From contig NC_133401.1 of the NCBI RefSeq assembly GCF_047511655.1, positions 16,090,001 to 16,154,000 on the forward strand: a DNA stretch of 64,000 nt, in the 5' to 3' direction. Under the pieces are notes generated by a model that saw only the letters and a list, made by a program, of their open reading frames with translations, searched no databases and was not told where the DNA came from. The position numbers were made by a program, and so were the translations under genes. Within the stretch, counting starts at the first letter, position 1. Every line of letters starts with the position of its first letter. This DNA is from Castor canadensis. Its lineage: Eukaryota > Chordata > Mammalia > Rodentia > Castoridae. Shown piece after piece: positions 8,559 to 18,959 of the stretch.

Positions 8559-11092
8559 ATGAGGCTCTTCCTGTCGCTCCCCGTCCTGGTGGTGGCCTTG
8601 TGCATGGCTTTGGAAGGTAAAAGTGGTATAGGAGGACTGGGGGGAGGGGAAGGGGATTTAAAGTTTGGCAGTCTAAGCTGGTCACGGGCCTGGAGTCCAG
8701 GCATAGATAGAGAGCTCTGAGGTCCCTGCGGTGTCCTGGTTCCCCTATCGTCCATTGATTTGATCGCCCCCATCCCACCCGTGCTAGGTGAGTTTCAAGC
8801 TTTTCTAAGCGTCTCAAGAGCAGAGGCAAGTCTGCCTAGGAGAGCCCTAGCAACAAATGACGTATGACGGTCACTCTTCTGGGATTGGCGCGGCGTGGTG
8901 GGTGGGGGCCGAGGGCTGAATTAAGGCAATTTCCAGCATCCGACTCTGGCGCCCCCATTCTAACGCCATGCCCCCAACATTACATCCAAGGATCTCGTGG
9001 TCCATCCCGCGAGCCCCATCCTCAAGGCTCCCAATGACCCGTTTTTGCATCCCGGCCAGGCCCGGCCCCCGCCCAGGCCTCCCCGGACCTGTCCAGCGCG
9101 TTGGAGAGCTTCTCCGGGAAGCTGAAGGAGTTCGGGAACACCCTGGAGGACAAGACGCGGACAGCCATTGACCGCATCAAACAAACCGAAGTCTACACCA
9201 AGACCCGGTCAGGACCCGCCCCGGGGGACCGAGGGCTGGAGCGGATGGGGGAAGCCCTGGGAGACAGTCCGAAGTGAACAGATTGGGGAAACTGAGGCTC
9301 CAAGAAGCTGACCCTATCCCTGGAATCACAGAGCTGGGGGGAGGGAGGGGGACAGGTCCCCTGACTCCGGTCCTAGCACCGTGGTAGGGATGGTTCTGGA
9401 TGACAGTGAAGGTCCACTGGCCGGTGTACACCTGCTACTCCCTTTATGGGGGAGGGGTTTATTTATTTATTTATTTATTTTGAGACAGTGTCTCACTAGG
9501 TAGCCCAAGCTGGCCTCAAACTCTTGATTCCCTCCGACCCCTCTCCCCACACCTTCCAAGTGCTGGGATTACAGGCATGCACACCATGCCTGACCATTCC
9601 CGAGTGATCATAAGAGAGGCACCTCACCAAGAGCCTCAGTTAGTTTCTTCATCTCTAAAATGGGTGGATCTGAAGGGAACTGAAGGGGACACCCTGCATG
9701 AGGCTGGCACATTGTAGAAGCTCACCACGTTAGCCAACTTTTGTTCCCTTTGGCAGGGAGAAAATCGATTTCTTAGATTTTTGTCTTTGTTTTTGGCCGC
9801 ACTGGGATTTGAACTCAGGGCCTCACTCTTGCTAGGCAGCTCTACCACTTGAGCCACTCCGGCAGCCCTGAGAATCCATTTGTGTGTGTGTGTGTGTGTG
9901 TGTGATACTGGAGTTTGAACTCAGGGCTTACACCTTGAGCCACTCCACCAGCCCTTTGTTTCATGAAGGGTTTTTTTGAGATAGGGTCTCTTGAACTATT
10001 TGCCTGGGCTGGCTTCGAACTTCGATCCTTCTGCCTCCTGAGTAGCTAGGATTACAGGTGTGAGCCAACGGCACCTGTTTCCATTTCTTAACAAATATTT
10101 ATTGATGGTTTGATCCCCAGGCCACAAAAAAATATATCCATTAATCATCTAAGTACCAGGAAATGTTCCAATGTAACCACAATGCAGATAAAATCCTGCC
10201 CCTCAGACAGCTGACAGTCTAACAGGGGAGAGGGTTGGGTATAGTGATGCACACTTGTAATCCCAGCTGCTAGGAAGACCCAGGCAGAAGAATCTTAAAT
10301 TTGAGCTCAGCCTGGACAAAGTTAGCAAGACCCTGTCTAAAAAGCAAATTAAAAACACAAAGGTAGAGGACTTGCCTAGCAAGCTTGAGACCCTGGATTC
10401 CCAGCACCACTAAGGCGAGATGCAGGGGAGGGGGAGGCAACAAACCAGTGAGTTTCCAGATTAGTCCAGCTAGAGCTAAGCTCTGCTCAGACAACAGGAT
10501 GGGCGTGATAAACGAGGCCAGGGGGCTCCTGCAGGTGCTTGGGATATCTCTGAGGAAGTAACACTTTAAATCTGAATGATTAGGGAAATCCAACCAGGCC
10601 GAAACTTGGCAAGATAGTTCCCTGTGGAGGGAAAGTGCAAAGGTCCTGTGGCAGGAAAATGGATAGATAAGAGAGGATGACCTTTGGAGCAAGGGAAGCA
10701 TCTAAGAGCAATGAGGAAGGCTTGGATGAGCAAGGAGGGGCAGCAAAAGCAGGAACACACTCAGAGAAAGAATTGAAAACCTGGCATGGGAGCGCACCTC
10801 TGTAATCCCAGCACTTGGGAGGCTGAGGTAGGAGGATGGAGAGTTCAAGGACAGCCTGGGCTACATAGTAAACCTTGTCTCAAAAAAAAAAAATAAAACT
10901 GAGAGAGAGAGCGCGTGCAGAGAGCGCCAGGTCAAGATGATATTCCCAGCCCTGGGAAGGAGGAGGGTGTGTGGGAGGGGACATCCTGGGGTGGCAGCAG
11001 ACAGTGACTCCGTCCCCGTCTCTTCTCACAGGAAATGGCTTTCAGACATTAAGCAAAAAGCAAAGGAGAAATTCAAAGACACCTTCTCCTGA
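8559..11092 (+). CDS. APOC1: Apolipoprotein C-I
   Basis: Small exchangeable apolipoprotein of VLDL, chylomicrons and HDL. It inhibits lipoprotein uptake and, in species that have it, CETP; it also modulates LCAT and LPL. The CDS joins 8559-8616, 9060-9207 and 11032-11092 and encodes 88 aa (human 83, mouse 88). Signal peptide: [20 protein letters not shown], nearly identical to human. Two amphipathic helices follow: [20 protein letters not shown] and [19 protein letters not shown] at the C-terminus. Exon 2 starts at 8541 after TTGCCTCCAG. The ATG is in the context GCCGCCATGAGG, a strong Kozak. Intron 3 is stretched by repeats. There is one APOC1 only; no APOC1P1-like copy lies downstream. Confidence 0.97.
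9455..10076 (-). repeat. APOC1 intron 3 SINEs and microsatellites
   Basis: A TTTA microsatellite (9460-9480) heads an antisense B1 (9480-9592). An ID-like monomer is at 9788-9870. A TG dinucleotide run (9882-9904) lies inside the next antisense dimer, which ends in GATTACAGGTGTGAGCC at about 10064. Confidence 0.85.
10088..10740 (+). repeat. Ancient L2-like repeat split by a SINE
   Basis: AACAAATATTTATTGATGG opens an old mammalian repeat that resumes at about 10435 with words such as GGGAAAGTGCAAAGGTCCTG. Between them, 10233-10425 is a sense SINE (ATAGTGATGCACACTTGTAA...). The same old family recurs at 26620, 53850 and 62380. Confidence 0.55.
10783..10900 (+). repeat. B1-like SINE, sense
   Basis: CCTGGCATGGGAGCGCACCT through GGGCTACATAGTAAACC, with an A-rich tail. 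It ends about 130 bp before the APOC1 last exon. Confidence 0.88.
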
Positions 11093-11161
11093 GCCCCTGG
11101 GTGACTGACTGACAGAGCAAGGACATCTCCTTGAGGCCCCAGGTCCCCTCCACCCCACACC

Positions 11162-11167
11162 AATAAA
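11162..11167 (+). terminator. APOC1: APOC1 polyadenylation signal
   Basis: AATAAA in ACCAATAAAAGTCC, 70 bases past the stop codon. Cleavage is likely near 11185. Confidence 0.9.
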
Positions 11168-11292
11168 AGTCCTACAGAAAATTCTCCGAGTGCTTGTTGG
11201 CCGTGGGGCAGGGGCTGTGGGAGAGCATGGGGGCCTGTGCTGAGGACGTTTGAATGTCGTGGTCCCAAAGGAGCTCTGTAAGAACTTAGCTG

Positions 11293-11475
11293 GAGCCTGG
11301 CATGGTGGTACATACCTGTAATCCCAGCTACTCAGGAGGTAGAGATCAAGAAGATCAGGAATTGGAGGCCAGACTCTCAAAAACAAAAGGCTGGGGCTCA
11401 AGTGGTAGAGTACCTGCCTAGCCAGCACACAGCCCTGAGTTCAAATCACTGTACTGAAAAACAAACAAAGCAAAA
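11293..11475 (+). repeat. Dimeric SINE, sense
   Basis: CCTGGCATGGTGGTACATAC to GAGTTCAAATCACTGTACTG, with an A-rich tail. The B1 part is shortened. Confidence 0.9.
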
Positions 11476-11607
11476 CAACTCTGTGAGCTGGGCTGTTAAT
11501 GCTGAGTGCAGAGATGTGAAGTCTCTAGGAGAAGGTCACACAGAAAGCAAGGAGAGGTAAAGGACTGGGTTTCACCGATCACTGCGCACAGTAGGCGTTC
11601 ATTACAC

Positions 11608-11803
11608 TTTTTTTTTGGCAGTACTTGGGATTTGAACTCAGGGCCTACCCCTCGAACCACTCTACCAGTCCTTTTTTGTAAAGGGTTTTTCCAAGATAGG
11701 GTCTTGTGAACTATTTGCCCAGGCTGGCCTCTAACCTTACCCTCCTGATGTCTGCCTCCTGAGTAGCTAGGATTACAGGCATGAGCCTCCAGCGCCCGGC
11801 TTA
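11608..11803 (-). repeat. Dimeric SINE, antisense
   Basis: Poly-T, then CAGTACTTGGGATTTGAACT, ending in TTACAGGCATGAGCCTCCAG. Confidence 0.9.
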
Positions 11804-12132
11804 ATTACACTTTTTGGGAACAATGAAGGGAGCTATGAGAGAGGGCTGGGGCAGGATCTGGGCGAGAACCCCGAGAGCCTGATTCAGTCCTTACCTCCAG
11901 GTCTCGGCTCCCATGTTGCCTTCTCCAGGAAGCCTGCCTGGAGTCCCTTCTGGGTCAGGTGCCTCCATTCCAGCCCTGCCTTCTCTGGGTGGTCACTGCC
12001 TGGAGACCGCACTATGAGTCCCACAGGGCTGTGTCTTCAGGCACTGCCCAGCATAGAACTGGCCACAGTGCCAGAGGCTGGTAAAACCTGGTGAAATAAG
12101 AAATTGCTCAATCTGAATAAAAGTATCTGAAC
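11804..12132. other. Unique intergenic sequence APOC1-APOC4
   Basis: Non-repetitive, with no conserved coding frame. It includes GAATAAAAGTATC near 12116 but no associated transcript signal. Confidence 0.45.
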
Positions 12133-12236
12133 ACATTTTTTATTGTTGTTTTGAGACAGATACTTGCAGTCTAGCTCAGGCTGGCCTAGAACTCACAATA
12201 CTCCTGTATTAAAGATGTGCACCACCACAACTGGTT
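12133..12236 (-). repeat. B1-like SINE, antisense
   Basis: TTGTTTTGAGACAGATACTT through GTGCACCACCACAACTGG. Confidence 0.8.
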
Positions 12237-12647
12237 CCGTCCATCCATTCTCCATTCTTGTATTCAGTTGCTAATTCCTATGTTTGTATAATAAACATTC
12301 ATGGAAGAAAATTGTATTACTCCTTGTTTACTTCCCTACTTCTCTTTGGCTAATTCTGAAACATCAGAATTCCCCTCCTCCAGGAAGCCCTCCATGACCT
12401 CCATAGGCTGGGACAGGTATCCCTTAGGGCTCCCATCACTGCCCTGCCCACTGGGTGTCTTGAGGCAGGTCCAGGTGGGTGCAAGTGTGAATGTCTCCAT
12501 GCCCATGACTGAGACACTCCAAGGTCTTCTTGTTGCTCTCTGAGATCCAGAAGGAATGTCTGCAAACCTGAGAAGAACAGATGTATCAGCTGGAAAATAA
12601 GAAACAGAAAAGGGAAATGGCAAACTTCCAAGTTCATGCCAGCACTG

Positions 12648-12863
12648 CTGGCTCACATCTATAATCCCAGCTACTCAGGAGGCTGAGATTGGGAGCATTG
12701 AGGTTTGAGGCGAGGCCGGGCAAATAGTTCAAAAGACCCCATCTCCAAAATAACCAGAACAAATTGGACTGGAGGTGTGGCTCAATCAGTAGAGAGCCTG
12801 CTTTGCAAATACGAAGCCCTGAGTTCAAATCCCAGTGCCACCAAATAAATAAATAAATAAATA
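12648..12863 (+). repeat. Dimeric SINE with AAAT-repeat tail, sense
   Basis: GGCTCACATCTATAATCCC...GAGTTCAAATCCCAGTGCC, followed by an AAAT-type tail at 12844-12862. The tail has expanded into a small microsatellite. Confidence 0.92.
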
Positions 12864-12869
12864 ACTTGT

Positions 12870-13300
12870 ACCTTAGTGTTCCTATGAGTGTTCATAATAG
12901 CCCCAGGTAGAGACAACACAAGTGCCCATCAACTGATGAACGAGTTACGAATGCGAATCACGCATGCATTATCTAGACTGGAATATTATTTGCCCATGAA
13001 AACCATGCACACTGCAGGGATGAACCATGAAAAGTCCATGCTCGGTGAAAGAAGCCTGTGACAAGATTCCATGTATCCTATGATTCCATTTTTTCAAAAC
13101 GTCCACAATAGGTGAGTCCCTAGAGGCCAAGAGGGGCACTTGTCCCTGCTGGGGAACAGGGAGAGTCAGACAGGACCATCTAATTCTTCTCTTGGGTAAA
13201 ATGCTATAGAATTAGTGGAGATGCTGTTCCAGCTTTTGGGTAAACTACAAACCACGCACAATTGTGCATCTTATCATTTATTTTTGTGGTGCAGGGTTTG
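12870..13300 (+). repeat. Old L1 (L1M-type) 3' end
   Basis: AAGTGCCCATCAACTGATGA, GGTGAAAGAAGCCTGTGACA and TCCTATGATTCCATTTTTTC are the familiar words of an L1M 3' UTR in sense orientation. Highly diverged, so an old insertion that predates rodents by family age. Confidence 0.75.
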
Positions 13301-13639
13301 GAGAGGAGGGCCACTCACACACTCTGTCACCGGGCCCAGCCCTAAAAGGGTGAATTTTACAGAATGTGACCACCTCAATTTTCCAAAATGAAAGCATGGA
13401 TTTGGTGACCTCTTTCTCACCCGAACTTCCTGCCATAACCCAGAGATGAGTAGCTAGTGACAGGAAAAGATGACCAGCAGAGTCCTGTGTGGGGATGCAG
13501 GGGTGACAGCCTGGAGTCCCAACTGGAGCCAGGAGTCTAGAGGAGAGGACAGTGACAGGTCTGGTATCCAGGCCTGGTGACTTGGAGGACACAGTTTTGG
13601 GGCTCAGAGCCACTCCCTAGCCTCAGACCTGCGCTGGGG

Positions 13640-13900
13640 TCTTAGGGTTCACTACCCAGTGTCCCTCCCCCACTGGCCTCTCTGTGCCATCCTGCCCCAT
13701 GTGACCTTCAGTCTGTTCCTGTCCCCAGGAAGAGCAAACATTGCAGCAGCAAACAAACAGCCACAGTCCCCACTGCCTGCTGACCTTGGCCCAGGGGCAG
13801 AGGACAGAGACCTCCCTCCCCAGCGCAGCCCCCTCTGGCCTTCTAGGGCTTGGGAGGTGGGGAGTGGAAGCTGTCCTGGTTTGGCCAGATAGCATGGGAG
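13640..13900 (+). promoter_or_regulatory. Hepatic control region (HCR) of the APOE/C cluster
   Basis: Strong match to the human HCR core used in liver-directed expression studies. Shared words are GCAAACATTGCAGCAGCAAA (FOXA/HNF3-type, from 13734), CTGCCTGCTGACCTTGG (13774-13790), GGGGCAGAGGACAGAGACCT (13794-13813) and CTGTCCTGGTTTGG (13871-13884). In human the HCR directs hepatic expression of all four apolipoprotein genes. It lies 2.5 kb downstream of APOC1 and 1.8 kb upstream of APOC4. TGACCTT (13781-13787) is a nuclear-receptor half-site. An imperfect inverted repeat AGGACA-G-AGACCT (13801-13813) corresponds to the reported FXR site. I see one copy only; human has two. Confidence 0.85.
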
Positions 13901-14069
13901 GACCCCGGTTCAAATGCCCCCACCCCACAGCCTCAGTTTCCTCATCTGGAAAAGGGACAGCTAAAAATGTCCCATCAGGAGGCTAAGGAAGTATTTACTA
14001 CATAAAGGGAACCAAGCATGGCACCACTGATCTCCTGTTCATTCCCTGCAAGCCTACAAGGTCCATGAA

Positions 14070-14165
14070 TCCATCCCTGGATGAAGAAACTGGCCCAGAG
14101 AGGTTAAGCGACTCACAGAAGGCCAGAAAGAAGCAGAGGAGTCAGACTCTGATCCCCACATCCCA
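14070..14165. repeat. MIR fragment
   Basis: GGATGAAGAAACTGGCCCAG and AGAGGTTAAGCGACTCACAG. Confidence 0.75.
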
Positions 14166-14194
14166 GCAGCTTCCCGCCCCCCCATAACCACACC

Positions 14195-14545
14195 CCTCCC
14201 GACAGGGTCTCGCTGTGTAGCCCAGGCTGGCCTGGAACTCACGATCCTCCTGCCTCAGCCTCCTGAGTGCTGGGATTACAGGTAGGCACTCACTACCATG
14301 CCTGCCTTGGGTTTTGTTTGTTTATGTTTTTGTTTGTTTGTTTGTTTGTCAGTACTGGGGCTTGAACTCAGGGCCTACACCCTGAGCCACTCCATCAGCC
14401 CTATTTTTTTTTTTTTGTGAAGGATTTTTTTGAGATAGGGTCTTTCAAACTATTTCCCCAGGTTGGCTTCAAGTCATGATCCTCCTGATCTCTGCCTCCT
14501 GAGTAGCCAGGATTACAGGCGTAAGCCACTGGTGCCCAGCTATAT
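14195..14545 (-). repeat. B1 followed by dimeric SINE, antisense
   Basis: B1 at 14195-14312 (GGGTCTCGCTGTGTAGCCC...). After a GTTT-rich tail (14320-14349), a dimer runs to about 14545 (GGCTTGAACTCAGGGCCTAC...GCGTAAGCCACTGG). Confidence 0.88.
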
Positions 14546-14859
14546 ATTTTTCAACTGAAATTTAAAACCAACCCTAGACCAAAATCCACCCCAGTTCCCT
14601 CCCCAACCTGTGTGCCCTGGCTGGGTCTTCCATTGATAAAGCACTTTTCCTTCTGTCCAGCTCTATACCTGAGTCTACGTGGACAGCTTCCTACCGTGCA
14701 CACCTGGGCATTGCCTATGTGTGCCTCAGCCAGCTTCCTAAGGACTCTGGGAGCAGGTGCTTATCGTAAATCCCATTTTACATATGGAAACATCGAGGCC
14801 CAGAGAACTCTCTGCCCAGGTCATGCTGTGAAGGAATAGGGCTTTTCTTTCTCTTTCTC

Positions 14860-14988
14860 TCTCTCTCTTTTTTTTTTTTTTGAGACAGGGTTCTACTATG
14901 TAGCCCAGCTAGCTTTGAACTGTTGGTTCTCCTGCCTCAGCCTCCTAAAAGCTGGGATTACAGGTGTGCATCACCATTTCTGGCTAGG
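14860..14988 (-). repeat. B1-like SINE behind a CT-rich tract, antisense
   Basis: A CTTT/CTCT tract (14843-14868) leads into TGAGACAGGGTTCTACTATG and ends in GTGCATCACCATTTCTGGC. Confidence 0.88.
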
Positions 14989-15204
14989 AGTGGGGCTTTA
15001 GAGCAGTCTGTCTGAGACAGAGACATCAAAGTCAAACAGCTGGAGTCCAGAACCCCAGGGTGGTAGGAGTCGATTGGGCTGTAGCCTGCCAGGGAAGAAA
15101 TCGCTGTCTCTTGCCAGCCACCTTTGGACATGGTGAGGACCCACCCTGTACCCACTCCTGTAGCCTAGTGGCTAAGGAATCTTATAAATAACTGCTGTAA
15201 TCAC

Positions 15205-15345
15205 AGGAGCCAGGCATGGCAGGGCACACCTATAATCCCAGTACTTGGGAGTCTGCAGCAGGAAGATTATGAGTTCACCGCCAGCCCAGGCCACATAACA
15301 AGACCCTGTCTCAAAAACTAAAAGACAGAAAGTAAAAAAGAAAGA
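15205..15345 (+). repeat. B1-like SINE, sense
   Basis: GCCAGGCATGGCAGGGCACA through AAGACCCTGTCTCAAAAAC. An MIR fragment follows (CACAGAGGAGGAAACTGAGG, 15450-15469). Confidence 0.82.
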
Positions 15346-15747
15346 ATCACAGTCATACTCCAGAGCACCTGGACTGTCAGGATATATGCTGCACTTTCCT
15401 GGCCTTGTGCTCAGTCAGTGTCCCCAAGTCTGGACTATCATCCCACTTCACAGAGGAGGAAACTGAGGCCAGGAAAAGGGGCTGTCTCAGAGGCAGAACC
15501 ACAATTTGAACTTGGTTTAGTGCAAGAAGCCAAAGAGACTTCTGCCTCCTATCAGGCCAGGGCACTGGGACAATGGAAAGGAGGGAGGCCACCAAGGCCG
15601 TGCATGGCCTCTGATGGTCACTTCTCTGTGAAGTCCTGCCAAGGGGTGGGGGCCATTGGACAGGGGAGGGCTCTTCTCAGTGCAGCCTGCCACACCCCAA
15701 GCCTGGAGAGCTGAGCCCAGAGGGACAGAGGGACACAGCAGCCAGAA

Positions 15748-17576
15748 ATGTCCTTCCCAAGATGCAGGTTCTGGGCCAGGCCCTCCCTGCTCTTCTGCGT
15801 GCTGGTCCTGGTGTGCACTGTGGGTGAGGAGCAGGGGGCTGGCAGAAGTGGGGGCTTCCCGGGTGGGGAGGGAATGTGTCTGTGTGTCATGTGATTTCGT
15901 AGACATATCAGACTGATGAGCGGTTGTGTGTGTATGTCTATCTGTCTGTGTGTAGGGCTGAGTGTAGGATGTAACTGTGGGCTTTGTACAAAGGAGGCAG
16001 TCATTTGTGTACATCTGTGTGCATGTGAGGAGTATATGCAGTTCCACAGGTGCATTTGTATGTTTGTGTGCACGTTCAGGGGGCATGCATGCAAGAGATT
16101 TCAGGGTGTCTAGGTGTGGGGACTGATACATAACTGCATTTTGTCCATGTATTTAAAATCGTGTCTGGTGAGGCGGGTGTGGTGGTGCATGCTTGTAATC
16201 CCAGCACTTGGGAGGCAGAGGCAGGATAGGGAATTTGAGGACAGCCCAGGCTTCCTAGCCAGACCCTATCTCTGAAAAAAAGCCAACAAAACCATTGTGC
16301 TTCTGAGGATGTGCAAGGCTCCATCTTTCCTTCACTTTGTGAATTAACTTCTGATTCACGCAAAAACCCTGAAGTCGGTATGGTTAGTACTCCATTCCAT
16401 GGAAGGGGAAACTGAGTCTTGGAGCAGTGAAAGTGTGTACCGGTGTACCCGGGTGATGGCAGTAGAGGCTTTGCCCAGGTATGTGGTTGCTAGACCCACA
16501 GGTGTGTGGGAAGCAAACTGACCTGACCGGAAGTGGAGCCTCTGGTCCACCAGGAGGGACTGAGAGCGTGGCCGAGCCCATGTCCACAGCCAAGGCAGAG
16601 TCTGGTGTTCCCAGCTGTGTGCAATGGTGGCTCTGACAGTGTGGGACACTGGGAGCTAAGAAGGCAGGGCTGCCCTTCCACAGCAGGGTCAGGTGAGGAG
16701 CCATAGGGCAGGAGGTGGAGTTACCAACTGCAGGAGAAAACTGCAAGGGACAGAGGGGTGAGGGATGGGGTGCTGGGCAGAGGACACAGCCAATAGTAGA
16801 AGTGGGACCAGGTGCTCAGAGGGACAAGAGAAGGCAGGTGGCCAGGGAACTGGCAGGGGGCTGCCCTGGCCCTCAGGCGTCACACAGGCTGAGCACAGAG
16901 GGACAGGGAGAAGGGGGAATGGGGACAGTCCCTCCAGCATGGTCAGGCTGCTCTTTGGTCCCACCCAGTATGTGAGTCTGCAGGAACCCCAAGTCCCCCA
17001 ACAGGCCAGGATGAGAGCCGCTGGAGCCTGGTGCAGGTCAGGGTGAGGGAGCTGGTGGAGTCGCTGGTGACCAAGACCAGGGAGAGGTGGCAGTGGTTCT
17101 GGTGAGGCTGTGCAGGGCTGGCTGAGGGAGGGGCAGCAGCTAGGGGCCATGGTCTGGGGGAGGAGGCTGGGGTCTGGACCCCTGGGACTGAGGGAGGAGG
17201 CCAGGGTCTGAACCCCTAGGTCTGGGGGAGGAGGCCAGGGTTGAACCCCTGGGTCTGGGGGAGGAGGCTGGGGTCTGGACCCCTGGGTCTGGGGGAGGAG
17301 GAAGTAGATGGGATCAAACCCCTAAGATAGCTGGGGTCTCACCTCTGCTGTTCCCTCTTAAGCAGGGGCCCTGGTGTGGCTGGGGGGTCTCACCTTGGTT
17401 GTCCCCTCTCACACAGGGGCCCTGGGGCCCTCCAGGGCTTCATACAGACCTACTATGATGACCACCTGAAAGACCTGGGTCACCGCACCCAGACCTGGCT
17501 CCTCAGCTCCAAGGACAGCCTCCTGAACAAGACTCAGAGCCTGTGTCCCAGGATGCTCTGCGGAGACCAGACCTAG
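15748..17576 (+). CDS. APOC4: Apolipoprotein C-IV
   Basis: Liver-secreted minor apolipoprotein of VLDL; its overexpression raises plasma triglyceride in mice. The CDS joins 15748-15823, 16969-17101 and 17417-17576 and encodes 122 aa (human 127, mouse 124). Residues 1-27 form the signal peptide, with hydrophobic core [13 protein letters not shown]. The body keeps family words: [56 protein letters not shown] is a likely N-glycosylation site. I chose the exon 2 acceptor at 16968 rather than a second AG 18 bases downstream because it restores the human-like Cys-acidic-Gly-Thr-Pro-Ser-Pro-Pro order. Intron 2 holds a minisatellite. APOC2 starts about 500 bp downstream, and APOC4-APOC2 read-through transcripts are known in human. 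Confidence 0.94.
16165..16285 (+). repeat. B1-like SINE in APOC4 intron 1, sense
   Basis: GTGTGGTGGTGCATGCTTGT through CCAGACCCTATCTC. Upstream intron sequence (15880-16100) is TG-rich but not a clean repeat. Confidence 0.86.
17145..17305 (+). repeat. Minisatellite in APOC4 intron 2
   Basis: About four units of 36-40 bp built on CTGGGGGAGGAGGCTGGGGT followed by CTGGACCCCTGGGT. Units differ by small substitutions (GCTGGGG or GCCAGGG). The array occupies half of the short intron and is the reverse complement in sense of the array in APOC2 intron 3. Confidence 0.9.
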
Positions 17577-17606
17577 GACTACAGTGCTCACCCCTCCCAT
17601 GTCCAC

Positions 17607-17612
17607 AATAAA
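17607..17612 (+). terminator. APOC4: APOC4 polyadenylation signal
   Basis: AATAAA in CCACAATAAACTGG, 30 bases past the stop codon, so the 3' UTR is very short. Confidence 0.88.
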
Positions 17613-17639
17613 CTGGATGCTTCTTATCTGTGTCCCTGT

Positions 17640-18079
17640 GCTGATCCCTCCTCTAGGGGCAGAGATAATCCGTCCTCACCATATACCGGACATCCTACAA
17701 GGGAGGAGCACTGGCAGGGGGTGATTGGGAGAGGGAGTCAGGGGCAAAACCCACACAGAAGCTAAGGGCTCCTTGGGGACAAAAAACTTCAAGGTGCCAG
17801 TTTCAGGAATATGAAAGATGGACAGAAGGTGGAGTCAGCTATCCCCACAATGGCCCTCATTTCCCAGCATTCCTGGGGTCCCAAACTCCTCCATTGCCTG
17901 CAACGTAGCCTATCTGTCTCAAGAGTGGATTTTCAGAGTGGGGATTCCCTGCTGTGTGACCTGCTGGTGGATGACACTGTCCTTCCTGCCCTGCCTGCCC
18001 CTACCCCACCCCCAGCAGTTCTGTTGGCCAGGACTTTGGCCCAGGAGAGAGGGGGTGGTGGCCGTGGAGGAGGTGGGCC
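17640..18079. other. APOC4-APOC2 intergenic spacer
   Basis: Repeat-free, about 450 bp. It serves as the APOC2 upstream region; a C-rich stretch lies at 17990-18015. No other gene signal. Confidence 0.5.
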
Positions 18080-18148
18080 ACCACAGCTATAAAGACTGTC
18101 TTTCCGCTGCAGCTGGCAAGGACACCAGGCTGCTAGAGTCACAATCTG
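18080..18148 (+). promoter_or_regulatory. APOC2: APOC2 core promoter and non-coding exon 1
   Basis: TATAAA at 18088-18093 (GCTATAAAGACTGTC) is followed at TATA-typical distance by exon 1, roughly 18113-18148, ending ACAATCTG before a GTAAGA donor. Human APOC2 has the same layout, with TATAAAG then an untranslated exon. Confidence 0.8.
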
Positions 18149-18612
18149 GTAAGACAGGGACGCGGTAGAGGGGGACAGGGGTGGCAGCAAGCGTCACTGT
18201 GTGAGACACTGTGTTAGAATCATGGAATTCAGAATGGTTTTGTATTTGCCCAGCCTGGCCTTTCTCCAGGGTTAGATTTCAACCTGTCTCTGTATCAGTT
18301 TCTCATTCAGAGTGTCGTTCTCTCTCTGTCCTGTGCACATTAGTCACCAAGAGTGTCTCCCATGTAGGGCTGGGGTGAGGTGAGAGAGTGAGGCTGTGGA
18401 GACAACAGGGCTTGGCTCAAGGTGACAGGAGGCACAGGGGACAGGCCACTGTCACAAGTGTCAGGAGGGAGCCATGTTCTCAGAGCATCTTCATCCATTC
18501 TTAGCAAAAGGTAGAAATTTTCTTCTGCTCATTGTTGGGCCAGAGCTGTTTACATGTAAGACAGCCTTCTTGAGAGAATAAAACAAAGAGGATGTTAGAA
18601 TTAAGATTTTAA

Positions 18613-18822
18613 AGCTGGGCTCAGTGCAGCATGCCTGTAATCCCAGCTATGAGGGAGGCATAAGTGGGAGGATCAAGGTCTGAGTGTGGCACCAGGCAAG
18701 ACCATGAAACCCTATTTGAAAAATAACTGCAGGGCTGGAACGTGGCTCAAGTGGTAGAGTACTTGCCCAGCAAGCCTGAGGCCCTGAGTTCAAACCCCAG
18801 TTCCACCAAAAAAAGAAAGAAA
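18613..18822 (+). repeat. Dimeric SINE in APOC2 intron 1, sense
   Basis: GGCTCAGTGCAGCATGCCTG...GAGTTCAAACCCCAGTTCCA, with an AAAG-type tail. Confidence 0.9.
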
Positions 18823-18959
18823 GAAAGGTCCCAGAAAGACACTTCCTCAAGTCCACACTTAGGAACACTTGCCGGCAGGAAGGGGACAGAGCAGGATCAA
18901 AGCCCTTTTCTGAGCTACAGCCTAGGCCTCACATACCCTGTGTTCCAGGTGCTAACACC

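Noticed and set aside
8948-8962. GGCGCCCCCAT as a further CTCF motif in APOC1 intron 2
   Set aside because: The reverse-strand core reads ATGGGGGCGCC, which lacks the AG step of the consensus and scores poorly by eye.
11200-15700. A second APOC1 copy (like human APOC1P1)
   Set aside because: I looked for the signal peptide and helix words and found only SINEs, an L1 fragment, MIR and the HCR.
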